From Paenibacillus thermotolerans (GTDB taxonomy: Bacteria; Bacillota; Bacilli; Paenibacillales; YIM-B00363): a stretch of 64,000 bases of DNA. How positions within the stretch are numbered: position 1 is the stretch's first letter; every line of letters starts with the position of its first letter. Made by a program: the position numbers and the translations under genes. The notes beneath the pieces were generated by a model, which saw only the letters and a list, made by a program, of their open reading frames with translations, had not been told where the DNA came from and searched no databases. This document shows positions 35,210 through 43,943 of the stretch, piece after piece. The stretch lies in NCBI RefSeq assembly GCF_028745515.1, contig NZ_JAQZSG010000016.1, positions 1 to 64,000 on the forward strand, written 5' to 3'.

Positions 35210-36118
35210 CTACTGAATCAATTCCGCAGCCGTTACATCTCCTGGGAGCTCCGTCTCGGTAAAGCCGAAGGGAGAAATAATGTCAAGCAGCTTTCCTTCA
35301 TCCTTGAGCTTTTGCAGCCCTTCATTGAATGCTTGCTGGAAATCCGCATCCTCCAGCCGGAACGCGGTTGCGCCGTAACCCCAAACCTCTTTGCCGTCAA
35401 TGACCGGTTGTTTGAAATCCGCTACGCGCTCGATTTTGTCGGTTTGTCCGGAATTGATAAACGCCTGCAGAGACGGCCCGGTCATCGTTACCGCATCCAC
35501 CCGTTTAGAGCCGAGAGCGCTGATGACTTGCGTTTGGTCGTTGTAAATTTTGATTTGATCGTCCTTTACGCCGAGCTGCTTCATATAGTCGATTTCAATG
35601 GCGCCTACCATAACGGCAACGGTAATGCTTGCGTCGGCGGCGATATCCTCGTAGCTGTGCAGGTTTTTCGGATTTCCCGGCTGAACTCCAAGCGCTTCGC
35701 CGACGCGATACTCCGGATTGGCGAACAAAACTTCCTTCCCCCGTTCCGGATTGATAAACATCCCCGCCGTGATCGTATCGAACTGCTTCGCTTTCAGCCC
35801 CGGGATTAAGGATCCGAAATCGACGAGCTTGCCTTCCATCTGCTCGATGCCCATTTCCTTAAAGACGGCGCGGGCTACCTCCACCGCTTCTCCTGTCAGT
35901 TCGCCGTCTTCGGTTTGAAACGCATAAGGATTTTCATTCGCAAAGCCAATGACAACTTTCCCGGTCCGCTTCGCTTTTTCTAATGTCGTCTCTTCGCCGC
36001 CCCCCTTCGAATCGGACGCACCTTGCGACACATCGTTTGATGCTGTCTGGCCGCACGCGGACAGTACCAATACCGCCGCAATACTGAGTAAAACAACGAT
36101 CCACTTTTTCCCTTTCAT
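35210..36118 (-). CDS. ehuB: Ectoine/hydroxyectoine-binding lipoprotein
   Basis: A 302-residue extracellular solute-binding protein. The signal peptide ends in the lipobox VLSAC near residue 22, so it is lipid-anchored outside the membrane. The body (from about 50) is a type 3 binding protein: GKVVIGFANENPYAFQTEDGELTGEAVEVA (in part: FANENPYAFQTEDG), FDTITAGMFINPERGKEV and VDAVTMTGPS. It is the first gene of the eight-gene operon and follows AAAGGAGTCGAAGC. Confidence 0.9.
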   Translation of the reverse strand: MKGKKWIVVLLSIAAVLVLSACGQTASNDVSQGASDSKGGGEETTLEKAKRTGKVVIGFANENPYAFQTEDGELTGEAVEVARAVFKEMGIEQMEGKLVDFGSLIPGLKAKQFDTITAGMFINPERGKEVLFANPEYRVGEALGVQPGNPKNLHSYEDIAADASITVAVMVGAIEIDYMKQLGVKDDQIKIYNDQTQVISALGSKRVDAVTMTGPSLQAFINSGQTDKIERVADFKQPVIDGKEVWGYGATAFRLEDADFQQAFNEGLQKLKDEGKLLDIISPFGFTETELPGDVTAAELIQ

Positions 36119-36145
36119 GCTTCGACTCCTTTCAACATTTTTTGA

Positions 36146-36197
36146 TATAAGTCCAGCTTATGGAAGTAATCCGCGTAAATGTTGATTTGGACTTATA
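36146..36197. promoter_or_regulatory. Inverted repeat upstream of ehu-ect operon
   Basis: TATAAGTCCA (36146-36155) and its complement TGGACTTATA (36188-36197) are 32 bases apart, 28-79 bases before ehuB; a further GACTTAT half site lies near 36209. The place fits an operator, for example for an osmoresponsive MarR-type regulator, but no such gene is next to it. Confidence 0.4.
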
Positions 36198-36383
36198 ACA
36201 AAACCTTATGACTTATTTATGGTAACATACTTTTCCCGTTCGCTCACCCAGCATATCCCAGCCTCAGACCCCCTGACCCCCGCACAGCCGGACTGAGTGG
36301 GAATTATATGGGAAATGCTCCTTATTGCTTCCGTCTCCTCCCATATCCGCTCGGATCCCTAACCGGCGACCGGCTCCAAAAAA

Positions 36384-36410
36384 AAATAGCCGCATAAATC
36401 GCGGCTATTT
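36384..36410 (-). terminator. Terminator of SMP-30 gene
   Basis: AAATAGCCGC and GCGGCTATTT form a perfect 10-bp stem with a 7-base loop; on the minus strand a run of T follows. It lies 10 bases beyond the stop at 36420. Confidence 0.85.
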
Positions 36411-36419
36411 CCAAGGAAA

Positions 36420-37298
36420 CTATTTCTTCGCCCGAAACGGAAAGCTCGGCATTCCCGCAACCCCCGGTTTATGCCGAAACACACCGCCGGCAAGCGGCTG
36501 GTTGAGAAGCTCCGCATCGGGGATCCCGGTCCTCGCGGTCGTTATGTACAGCTCGTCGAGGTTCTCTCCCCCGAATACGCAAGAGGTAACTCTTGCCGCG
36601 GGCACCTCCACCTTGCAAAGCCTTTCTCCCGTCGCCGGATTCCAACGGGATACGCACCATCCGTCCCATTGAGCGACCCACAGCATGCCCTCATTGTCAG
36701 TGGTCATGCCGTCCGGCAGCCCTTCCCCTTCCGGAATGACGACGGCAGTCCGGCCGCCGCTTATTTTCCCCGTTTCCGGGTCGAAATCATACTGTACGAC
36801 ACGCTTGGTCGGCGAATCGATATAGTACATGCTAGTATGATCCGGGCTCCACGTAATTCCGTTGGAGCAAGTAACGCCGGCAACGATCCGCTCAACCCGC
36901 AGGCTCGTGTCAAGACAATATAACGCGCCGACTCCCGGTTCGTCGCTCATGGACATGGTGCCCGCCCAGAATCGGCCTTTCACGTCGCACTTGCCGTCGT
37001 TAAACCGGTTTCCGGGCAGCTCGGCTTCCGGATCTTCCAAGGCTTGCAGCTCCGACGTTTCCGGGTTAAACCGATAAAAGCCGTGCCGAGCCGCCAGCAC
37101 CAAACATCCCTCCGTATCCGGAACGACCGCGCCGACATACTGTCCGATCTCGTACTCATCGTCGACGCCGCGTGCAGGATCGAACCGATGAATTTTCCCC
37201 GCCAAAATGTCCACCCAATACAAAACTTTATTCTCCGCATTCCAAGACGGCCCTTCGCCGAGAATCGATTTCGCATCCAAAACAAGTTCAACCGTCAT
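36420..37298 (-). CDS. SMP-30/gluconolactonase-family protein
   Basis: A 292-residue six-bladed propeller lactonase. The metal-ligand Glu is in ILGEGPSW near the start, the Asn pair in LPGNRFNDGKCDVKGRFWAGTM (in part: NRFNDGKCD) and CSNGITWSPD, and the Asp in GLPDGMTTDNEG. Such enzymes open sugar lactones such as gluconolactone or arabinolactone in the cytosol. GGGAGGGG is about 7 bases before the ATG at 37298. Monocistronic. Between it and the ectoine operon, 36198-36383 shows nothing else. Confidence 0.85.
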   Translation of the reverse strand: MTVELVLDAKSILGEGPSWNAENKVLYWVDILAGKIHRFDPARGVDDEYEIGQYVGAVVPDTEGCLVLAARHGFYRFNPETSELQALEDPEAELPGNRFNDGKCDVKGRFWAGTMSMSDEPGVGALYCLDTSLRVERIVAGVTCSNGITWSPDHTSMYYIDSPTKRVVQYDFDPETGKISGGRTAVVIPEGEGLPDGMTTDNEGMLWVAQWDGWCVSRWNPATGERLCKVEVPAARVTSCVFGGENLDELYITTARTGIPDAELLNQPLAGGVFRHKPGVAGMPSFPFRAKK

Positions 37299-37400
37299 GT
37301 CTAATTCCCCTCCCATTATGGTGCCATATACATTTACATATATTTCTACAAGGCTTGTCTCACACCTTCCGGGAGGACTGGATTATCCGTTCAAAACAAT

Positions 37401-37919
37401 CTATTTCCTAACTGGACGCAGCAATAACAAAAGCATGAACCCGATCCCCGAAAATAACGCCATAACCTGGTACAAAGCCGTCCCCCCGTACACGTCGAGG
37501 AGCCGGCCGCCTAATGTAGAACCGACTACGCCGGAGATGCCGAAAAACATGACGGAGTACAGCGTTTGCCCCGTTGCTTTCCACTGCTCGGGGACGATCG
37601 AATAAAGATATTGAATGCCGCCGACATAGAAAATGACAAACGTAAAGCCTTGAAATACTTGAAGCGCAACCAGCATGTACGGATGGAACGCCATAGAGCA
37701 AAGCAAGAAGCGGACGACATAAACCGCCGCAGCTGCCGTCATAAACCGTACTTCCCGGCCCGGCTTTATCAACTTGGCGCTGAGCGCAAAAAATACCGTC
37801 TCCGCAAGCGTCATTACGAACCAAGCCAACCCCGTAAGCCGCGTGTCTCCCCCCAGACGTTGCTTCCGTACACCGGCAAATACGATAAAAAGAGAGAAAA
37901 AAGAGAAAAGTAGAAAAAG
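37401..37919 (-). pseudogene. C-terminal half of an MFS transporter
   Basis: The frame is open from 37919 to the stop at 37401 but has no credible start or ribosome site. The 172 codons match only the second six helices of a major facilitator (RLGGDTRLTGLAWFVM at the helix 7-8 turn, then LVALQVFQGFTFV, STLGGRLLDVYGGTALYQ and FMLLLLLRPVRK). The first half is missing; upstream sequence is an abrupt homopurine tract (37882-37919) and then unrelated small genes. It is best read as a remnant left by deletion. Confidence 0.7.
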
Positions 37920-37962
37920 TTAAAGCTTCTTATCCGCCAAGGAATCGACATCTAATGCTCCT

Positions 37963-38148
37963 TCACTGATGACTTGTCTTACCTCCGATCGCTTTGAATT
38001 CACCAACTACAATACAAGTAAACCGGTTAATCATAATCGGGTTGTTCCCCACATCCTCAGCATGCCGAATCGGCTCTGCCAGTCCCTTTCTTCCGTACAG
38101 CATCCAAACAAGAGCTACTCCGATTAAAACATAAATCGCTAATTCCAT
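37963..38148 (-). CDS. Small single-TM protein
   Basis: A 61-residue protein starting MELAIYVLIGVALVWMLY after GGAGGAAACGAGTG. One helix at residues 3-19 is followed by a ~40-residue tail. An in-frame start exists 23 codons earlier without a ribosome site. I do not recognise the family. It lies between the MFS remnant and a hydrolase gene, all on the minus strand. Confidence 0.5.
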   Translation of the reverse strand: MELAIYVLIGVALVWMLYGRKGLAEPIRHAEDVGNNPIMINRFTCIVVGEFKAIGGKTSHQ

Positions 38149-38314
38149 CACTCGTTTCCTCCATCCGGTTCTATGAATGAATTTACATCGTGCCGCGCCT
38201 CTGTTGCCGTTAGACACATCGTACAGCAGATGGAAACGGGAAAAAGCGCAAAGATTCGACGAACATCCGCAACATTTTGCGGCTTTGACGCAATTCCTTG
38301 CGCTTGTGCGGAAT

Positions 38315-39199
38315 TTATTTTTGTTGCAGATGCCGTCTTAGGAACGGAAGGACTGAATTCCAAAAATCGGGGTCTTTGTGCGAATTTCTATGTCCCGACG
38401 TATGCAAATATTGATGGCTGACACCAGGCAGCTGCGACACTAAATAATCCAGTTCCGTAACAGGTACATAATCATCCTTCTTCGAATGCAGCAATAGAAC
38501 CGGGATCGAAGTCTGTTTCAAGATCGAAACCGGATCAAATCGTTTCACCTCTTTACGGCTGATTCCAGCTCTCCAAAACCCGATCCGTAACAAAAAATAA
38601 GCTAAAGGCAAATGCTTTAGAGAGGATCTGGACAAATAAGCCTTCATGATCGTATCGAATTGGGCAGGCATGGAGTCCGTAACCAGCGCTTTGATACGGT
38701 CCGTTTCTTTCAATGCCAATACACCGCCGAAGCCGCCGAAAGAGTGGGCGAGAACGGCGACCCGATCCGGGTCCGCTTCTTCCCTTTGCATGGCGAATCG
38801 AACGGCCGCCAACAAATCGTCCCGAAAGGACTTCACGGTTGGAGCTTTAATTGACTCGCTCTCGCCGTGACTTCGCGCGTCATACAGCAATAAAGCGTAT
38901 CCTTCCTTGTATAAAGTCTCTGCATACCTAAGCATTCTCGATTTGCTTGACGCCCAGCCATGAGCGAGTATGACGACCGGTTTTTTTTCAAGATTCTCAT
39001 TGTCTCGGTTAGAAATAAACCATCCCGCAATTTGCGACCCGCTGCTGGTGAAAGAAATTTTATCATAAGGGAATGCCGGCACCGCGCTCCCCTCTGTTTT
39101 TTTCGGGGATTGGCTTTTAACGGTAAGCAGCCAAAGCGCAATACAAACGGCCAAAACTACAATAAAAAGAACCGAGAAAACTATCGCGAGTGCATCCAT
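38315..39199 (-). CDS. Membrane-anchored alpha/beta hydrolase
   Basis: A ~294-residue protein. An N-terminal helix (residues 4-28, LAIVFSVLFIVVLAVCIALW) anchors a serine-hydrolase domain: oxyanion loop LAHGWASSKSR, nucleophile in AHSFGGFGG, acid in HSKKDDYVPV and the catalytic His in HRNSHKDP. The frame runs upstream of 39199 over the neighbouring gene; this ATG, following GATGGGCGG, is the best start. Likely an esterase or lipase-like enzyme facing outward. 40 bases from the next gene on the same strand. Confidence 0.8.
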   Translation of the reverse strand: MDALAIVFSVLFIVVLAVCIALWLLTVKSQSPKKTEGSAVPAFPYDKISFTSSGSQIAGWFISNRDNENLEKKPVVILAHGWASSKSRMLRYAETLYKEGYALLLYDARSHGESESIKAPTVKSFRDDLLAAVRFAMQREEADPDRVAVLAHSFGGFGGVLALKETDRIKALVTDSMPAQFDTIMKAYLSRSSLKHLPLAYFLLRIGFWRAGISRKEVKRFDPVSILKQTSIPVLLLHSKKDDYVPVTELDYLVSQLPGVSHQYLHTSGHRNSHKDPDFWNSVLPFLRRHLQQK

Positions 39200-39239
39200 T
39201 TTGTCTACCGCCCATCTCTTATTAATGATTATAACCGGT

Positions 39240-41090
39240 TCAACCGCTAAACTGCCGAAGAGCGGCCGCCGCCTCCGCCGGGTGGGAAATCGGAAACTGG
39301 TGCCCGAATTCAAACGTCGTAAGCCGCACGTGAGTGTGAGTTTGAACCGCCTGCCTGCTCCAATTGACGGGGAACGACTCGTCCTTTACCCCCCAGATCA
39401 AGTGAATCGGTACTTTAATTCCTTCAAGAAGAATTCCCGAGTAGCCGCCCGAAAGCACTTTATAGCTTTCGGCCGTCGCGTACCGGACACGGGGCGACGT
39501 CATATCGGCCAACACTCGTCCCGCATAGCCGCCGGGCATCCCGGCCGAATCATTAAAACCTTGTTTTAGCGATAACTCCGTTACTCCGAGACGAAGAAGC
39601 TTGCGGGTTAGCGCAGGATATCGGCCTATGACCGATAGCGGCCTAGGCAATCTCGGACGTTGAAGCGGCGGCTGCATCAATTGCAGTTCCAGTACTTTGT
39701 CAGGGCATATGGTTGCCGCTCGTGCCGCTAATAGAGCTCCGTAGGAGTGGCCGACAAGGCGGACCTTTCCTGGAATAGCCTTCAAAGCCATTATCACTGC
39801 TTCAATCTGCCCGGCTTCATAATCTTCACCCGATCTCGGTAAGGGAGACCTGCCGAATCCCGGCAAATCGAGCACATACACCGGGTCATCGCCGCCGAGC
39901 GCTTCAGCGAGCGGAACCATTTCGTCCGCATTGCTGAATAGGCCGTGCGCAATAACCCATGGATTCCCTCTCCCCGTACGCAGCAGACCGGCCATTCGAC
40001 CAAGACGAATGCGCTCAAACCGGCGATTCCCATTCACGTTCACGCTCGAGTTCGAGATTGCGATGTTCCTTCGGGACAATCTATAGTCGAGATCCGCAAT
40101 CACGGCTGGAAGAATTTCCGCCGTTTCGGTGAACGCAACCGCATCCGGGAAACGCTTCTCCGTAACGAAGTCAAGTGATTGGGGCAGAATTCCAGTAAGC
40201 CTGCCTCCCCCATGCTCCATGACCGACCGCATCATTGGGAGCGGCATTGAGAACTTGGGGCGCGGCATGCGCAGTTCATCCGCGACCATTCGGAGCAAGC
40301 GAACCATATCCGGGCCGTTGCGGTCCAAGGAGTAATAGGTGCGATTCGCGGCGTCCACACAGGTTGCCGCCTTGACGGCGGTTCTTGCCACATCGTCAAC
40401 CGTAACGAGAGGGAGCCAGTGACCCGCTCCGCCTGGCGTTACACCCATGAGGCCGCGCCTCACCGCGTCAACGATAAGGCCGAATCCTCCCGTTTGTTCC
40501 GTTTCGCCCGTTTTGCCGCTGCCGATCACCGTTGCCGGATGGATGACCGTAAGCGCGAAACCGGACCGGAGGGCAGCCTGGCGAACACGCAGGTCGGCTA
40601 AGCATTTCGCCCGTTCGTAAGGTGACGCCTTAGGCAGAAATTCGCTCAAGGCTTGCTCATCCGATATAAGATCAGACCCATCATGGAAAGGACTCATGAA
40701 TCCGACAAGATGGACAAATCGGGCTAGCCCGCCACGCTCATGAATCTCCTCAGCAAGCTCCAGCACATGATCCACAGCTCTGAGAATGTGCTCGTTTGCT
40801 TCCTCCTCACTGAGGTCAAGCCGCATAGGACCGCCTGCATGAATGATAATTTCTGCCTTCAACGCTTCTCGTCGATCTTCAGGGGACAGCCCTAAGCTCG
40901 GTTCCGTTAAGTCGCCCGTCAGCGCTTTGACAGGCGTGCCTACCGGCAGCCCGATCGAAGAAAGACGGTTCAAGCTCCCTTCCTTGCCGGGCCGAACGAG
41001 AGCCAACACCTCATGATTCTGCCTAACAAGCGATCGTAAAATTTCCTTCCCAACGTACCCGGTTGAACCGATAAGAAAAACACGCGCCAT
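39240..41090 (-). CDS. Fusion of thioester-reductase-like SDR and alpha/beta hydrolase
   Basis: A 616-residue two-domain protein. Residues 1-355 form an extended SDR: NAD(P) loop FLIGSTGYVGKEI, HAGGPMRLDLSE in place of the usual substrate loop, and SPYERAKCLAD with the active Tyr and Lys near 156-160. Residues about 370-616 form a serine hydrolase: AHGLFSNADEM, nucleophile S449 in VGHSYGALLAA, acid in WGVKDESFP and His in FEFGHQFPIS. The two folds normally occur in separate proteins or in polyketide off-loading. It overlaps the upstream 4-TM gene by one base (TAATG), so translation is coupled. Substrate unknown, possibly a fatty-acyl or terpenoid compound. Confidence 0.8.
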   Translation of the reverse strand: MARVFLIGSTGYVGKEILRSLVRQNHEVLALVRPGKEGSLNRLSSIGLPVGTPVKALTGDLTEPSLGLSPEDRREALKAEIIIHAGGPMRLDLSEEEANEHILRAVDHVLELAEEIHERGGLARFVHLVGFMSPFHDGSDLISDEQALSEFLPKASPYERAKCLADLRVRQAALRSGFALTVIHPATVIGSGKTGETEQTGGFGLIVDAVRRGLMGVTPGGAGHWLPLVTVDDVARTAVKAATCVDAANRTYYSLDRNGPDMVRLLRMVADELRMPRPKFSMPLPMMRSVMEHGGGRLTGILPQSLDFVTEKRFPDAVAFTETAEILPAVIADLDYRLSRRNIAISNSSVNVNGNRRFERIRLGRMAGLLRTGRGNPWVIAHGLFSNADEMVPLAEALGGDDPVYVLDLPGFGRSPLPRSGEDYEAGQIEAVIMALKAIPGKVRLVGHSYGALLAARAATICPDKVLELQLMQPPLQRPRLPRPLSVIGRYPALTRKLLRLGVTELSLKQGFNDSAGMPGGYAGRVLADMTSPRVRYATAESYKVLSGGYSGILLEGIKVPIHLIWGVKDESFPVNWSRQAVQTHTHVRLTTFEFGHQFPISHPAEAAAALRQFSG

Positions 41091-41560
41091 TAAACAGCCT
41101 TCCTTCCCGAAGTAAATATGAGGAGCGCTCCCGCTGCGACAAGCACGGAGGACATCACAACCATATACAAGGGCAAAACAAGGTATGCGATATAAAACCA
41201 GGCGAAATACAGCGAAATCGGACTGGTAGCTCTAAGAAGCTTCGTTATTTTCGACTTTCGTAGAGCGGTAGCTTCAAATAAAAGAATGGAAGGGTTGCAG
41301 ATCATTCCGTAAATCAGAGGAATGAGCACATAGGCCGGGAACTCGATATTCATAGCCGCTCCCAGCAAGTAAGCGAACCCTGCGGCGAAAGCTTGCGTAA
41401 AAAAGTCCAGATGAGCCGACAACAATTTGCGGTAATTAATAAATACTTTGGTCCATTTCGCCGCCGGTCCGTATCCGTAGTGAACTGCCGCTACCGGAAG
41501 CGATACGAGCAAACCAATCAAAAAAGAAACAAGTCCCCATTGCAGCAACTGAATGTTCAT
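41090..41560 (-). CDS. Four-TM membrane protein, HAB-mutase-like
   Basis: A 156-residue protein with four or five hydrophobic helices. It starts NIQLLQWGLVSFLIGLLVSL and has KLLSAHLDFFTQAFAAG, a loop that recalls the SAHL segment of hydroxylaminobenzene mutase membrane proteins; this likeness is weak. GAGGAGAACGA precedes the ATG. It is translationally coupled to the SDR-hydrolase fusion, so they may act together on a membrane-bound or lipid substrate. Confidence 0.6.
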   Translation of the reverse strand: MNIQLLQWGLVSFLIGLLVSLPVAAVHYGYGPAAKWTKVFINYRKLLSAHLDFFTQAFAAGFAYLLGAAMNIEFPAYVLIPLIYGMICNPSILLFEATALRKSKITKLLRATSPISLYFAWFYIAYLVLPLYMVVMSSVLVAAGALLIFTSGRKAV

Positions 41561-41594
41561 TCGTTCTCCTCTTTTCCTGAAGTGCGAGTCAATC

Positions 41595-43115
41595 TTAATG
41601 GAAGCCTAACTTTTTGCCCGATGCCGAAGAAACCAATCGCTCTTTCCCGGCCAGAAAGCTAAATGCCAGCATGACGAATGCGGCGCCAACCGTCACGGCA
41701 AACACTTGAATAATTCCCGCGCCCAGGGAATCTTGCAAAATTTGCAGCGCTTGCTCCGAAACCAAAGGCTTGAGGGCGGAATCCATCAGCAGATTCGGGT
41801 CGGTAAGCAGACTTGTTTGCTCGGGCGAAAGATCGCCGGATTGCTCGATTATGATGCCTGCGGATTTCGTTAATTTGTAATTCACGATCACTGCCAGCAA
41901 ATTGCTCCCGATCGCCATCCCGATGTTGCGGAAAAAGCTAAGAATGGACGTGACGCTCGTCGTCTGCTCGTGCTTTACCGATGTTTGCGCAAGGAGCGTA
42001 GTCGTCGGAAATAGAGGGCCCATCCCTAACCCAATGACCGCCATCGTGATAAAGAAATACATATCCGGCGTTTGAGCATCAATTTGAGTCAGCATGTAGC
42101 TGCCTATTCCGATCAAGATTACGGAGCCGATAAGCATAGTCCGCGCGGGAAACTTTTCCAGCAAATGACCGCCGGCCGCGGTGCCGACAATCATCGCCGC
42201 GATCATATGGGTTACGATCATTCCGACATTCGTCACCGAACCCCCTAGAACCCCTTGGATGTAGAACGGAATATAGGTCATGACCGCAATCATGATCAAG
42301 CCTTGAAAAAATCCGATTCCGGTGGAGGAAACCACTTTTCGATTAAAAAGCTGAAAATCGATGATCGGCTCCGTTGCCTTTCTTTCCATTCGCACAAACA
42401 GATAGGAAAAGATAATGCTTAAAGCGAACAAGCCTACGATTTGCCAAGATCCCCAGGCGAAATTTTTGCCGCCCATCACTAAACCGAGCATAAGCGGAGC
42501 GATCGCGAAAGCGAGAAGAACGGCTCCTGCGTAATCGACGGACCCTTTCCTTCTCTCCTTCGTCTCCGCATAAAACACCATTACAAGAATCAAAGCCGCA
42601 ATTCCGAGAGGCACGTTCATCCAAAAAATCCAGTGCCATGACCAATGCTCCGTTACGAGCGCCCCAATGATCGGCCCGAGCAAGAGCGATAAGCCGTTCA
42701 CCGCCGCGAACGCCGCCTGCATCTTCCCCTGCTGCTCCGGTTTGACCAGATCGAAGATCAAGCTGAACGCAATCGGCATTAACGGTGCGGCGCCGAGGCC
42801 TTGCAACGCCCGGCAAGCGATCAGCTGCCCCATCGTTTCCGCATTGGCGGAAAGCGCGGACGCTGCAATAAACGTCAAAAATCCGATGATGAGAAACGGC
42901 TTTTTCCCGTATTGGTCCGCCAGTTTGCCGAACACCGGGATAAAGATGGTGGAAGTAAGCAAATAAACCGAAAATACCCAAGGAAAAATGTCCATTCCTC
43001 CCAGATCGGCAACAACCGACGGAATGGCCGTAGCCATGACGGTGTGGTCCAGATTTTCTAAAAACACACCGATAAGCAGTGCAATTAGCACCATAATTTT
43101 GTTACCAGCCTTCAT
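41595..43115 (-). CDS. DHA2 family multidrug exporter
   Basis: A 506-residue, 14-TM MFS protein with motif DHTVMATAIPSVVADLGGMD (in part: DHTVMATAIPSV) in helix 1 and motif A GKLADQYGKKPFL. The last ~60 residues hold the final helix and a basic tail. GGAGGAAACCACA precedes the ATG. It is head to head with a MarR regulator over a 193-base region that has two palindromes, a classic drug-inducible pair such as EmrR/EmrB. Stops 35 bases before the 4-TM gene, so read-through into that unit is possible. Confidence 0.88.
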   Translation of the reverse strand: MKAGNKIMVLIALLIGVFLENLDHTVMATAIPSVVADLGGMDIFPWVFSVYLLTSTIFIPVFGKLADQYGKKPFLIIGFLTFIAASALSANAETMGQLIACRALQGLGAAPLMPIAFSLIFDLVKPEQQGKMQAAFAAVNGLSLLLGPIIGALVTEHWSWHWIFWMNVPLGIAALILVMVFYAETKERRKGSVDYAGAVLLAFAIAPLMLGLVMGGKNFAWGSWQIVGLFALSIIFSYLFVRMERKATEPIIDFQLFNRKVVSSTGIGFFQGLIMIAVMTYIPFYIQGVLGGSVTNVGMIVTHMIAAMIVGTAAGGHLLEKFPARTMLIGSVILIGIGSYMLTQIDAQTPDMYFFITMAVIGLGMGPLFPTTTLLAQTSVKHEQTTSVTSILSFFRNIGMAIGSNLLAVIVNYKLTKSAGIIIEQSGDLSPEQTSLLTDPNLLMDSALKPLVSEQALQILQDSLGAGIIQVFAVTVGAAFVMLAFSFLAGKERLVSSASGKKLGFH

Positions 43116-43186
43116 TGTGGTTTCCTCCTATTATTGTTATCCATTACAACATTGGCAACCAGACATTTGTTGTAATAACCAAACCA

Positions 43187-43200
43187 TTGTATTAATACAA
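43187..43200. promoter_or_regulatory. MarR operator candidate 1
   Basis: A 14-bp perfect palindrome TTGTATTAATACAA in the divergent promoter region, 72 bases before the exporter start. Its A+T-rich dyad is typical of MarR-family sites. Confidence 0.6.
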
Positions 43201-43235
43201 ATATAATCGATATTTTCCCTTTGTCAATACTCATC

Positions 43236-43251
43236 GCAATACAATTATTGC
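43236..43251. promoter_or_regulatory. MarR operator candidate 2
   Basis: GCAATAcaatTATTGC, two 6-bp arms with a 4-base spacer, 58 bases before marR. It shares the CAATA/TATTG half site in part with the palindrome at 43187 and may be used for autoregulation. Confidence 0.55.
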
Positions 43252-43308
43252 AATCATACATTTGTTTTGTTTATACTACGGGTAGTTTCCTGAAAAGAGG
43301 CGATCATC

Positions 43309-43740
43309 GTGAATCCTGCCGCATTTGCCGAATTGGCCAACGAAATCATTAAAATGTCCGGTCTGCTCGGATCGGACAAATCTTTTATTGAGGGACTTAC
43401 TCCGAAACAAGTCCATATTTTGATGGAAATCGGTTCAAAGACATTCAGACACGGGGATTTAGCGGGTATTCTCGGTGTCGACCCTTCCACTTTAACGAGA
43501 ACGCTGGATCCGCTGGTGAGAGCGAATTTAATCGACAGACAAACAAATCCCGAAAACCGAAGAGAAGTGTTAATCCGGCTTTCCGGTCACGGTTTGGAGG
43601 TTCTTGAGGAGGTCAGGAACAAGATGAGCCGGCTATTGGCCCAAATACTGGAGCAAATTCCGGAGGGTCAACAACAGCAGGTGGAATCCGGCATCGGGAT
43701 TTTATTAACCGCCATTAAAAACTTTAACATGGCCAGGTAA
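43309..43740 (+). CDS. MarR-family repressor of the adjacent exporter
   Basis: A 143-residue winged-helix protein. The recognition helix lies in LAGILGVDPSTLTRTLDPLV and the wing in RQTNPENRREVLIRLSG. The GTG start follows GAGGCGATCATC. Expected to bind the palindromes at 43187 and 43236 and to release them when a drug or phenolic ligand binds, raising exporter and own expression. Confidence 0.88.
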   Translation: MNPAAFAELANEIIKMSGLLGSDKSFIEGLTPKQVHILMEIGSKTFRHGDLAGILGVDPSTLTRTLDPLVRANLIDRQTNPENRREVLIRLSGHGLEVLEEVRNKMSRLLAQILEQIPEGQQQQVESGIGILLTAIKNFNMAR

Positions 43741-43745
43741 AAAAA

Positions 43746-43784
43746 GAAGCGGAAAACGCCGCGTCAGGCGCCATCCGCTTCTTT
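43746..43784 (+). terminator. Terminator of marR
   Basis: GAAGCGGA and TCCGCTTC form a stem, with an inner CGCC/GGCG pair, 5 bases after the marR stop; a short T run (TCTTTC) follows. Confidence 0.6.
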
Positions 43785-43943
43785 CACCTCGTCGTTGTGA
43801 CTCCGGTGATATCGACTTCGAAAGTAGCCGGCCGACCCGAAAGATGGGCAGCCTAAATCACAGCGATCCGTGATCCGATAATACATGCGCTTTCGCCCTT
43901 CGGCTTCCTCCCAATATGACTCCACCCATTGTTCCGACTCCAT
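43764..43943 (-). pseudogene. Remnant of a PadR-like regulator
   Basis: A 59-codon minus-strand frame contains MESEQWVESYWEEAEGRK and then MYYRITDR, which matches the wing region of PadR regulators (pattern RLE.EG.IES.WEESEGR.RKYYRIT). Both the first ~40 residues, with the DNA-recognition helix, and the usual C-terminal helix are absent; downstream sequence is not family-like. I see no ribosome site. The rest of the gap up to 44062 holds nothing else. Confidence 0.5.

Noticed and set aside
5438-43115. The two DHA2 exporters as recent duplicates
   Set aside because: They share only family motifs; their sequences and neighbours differ.
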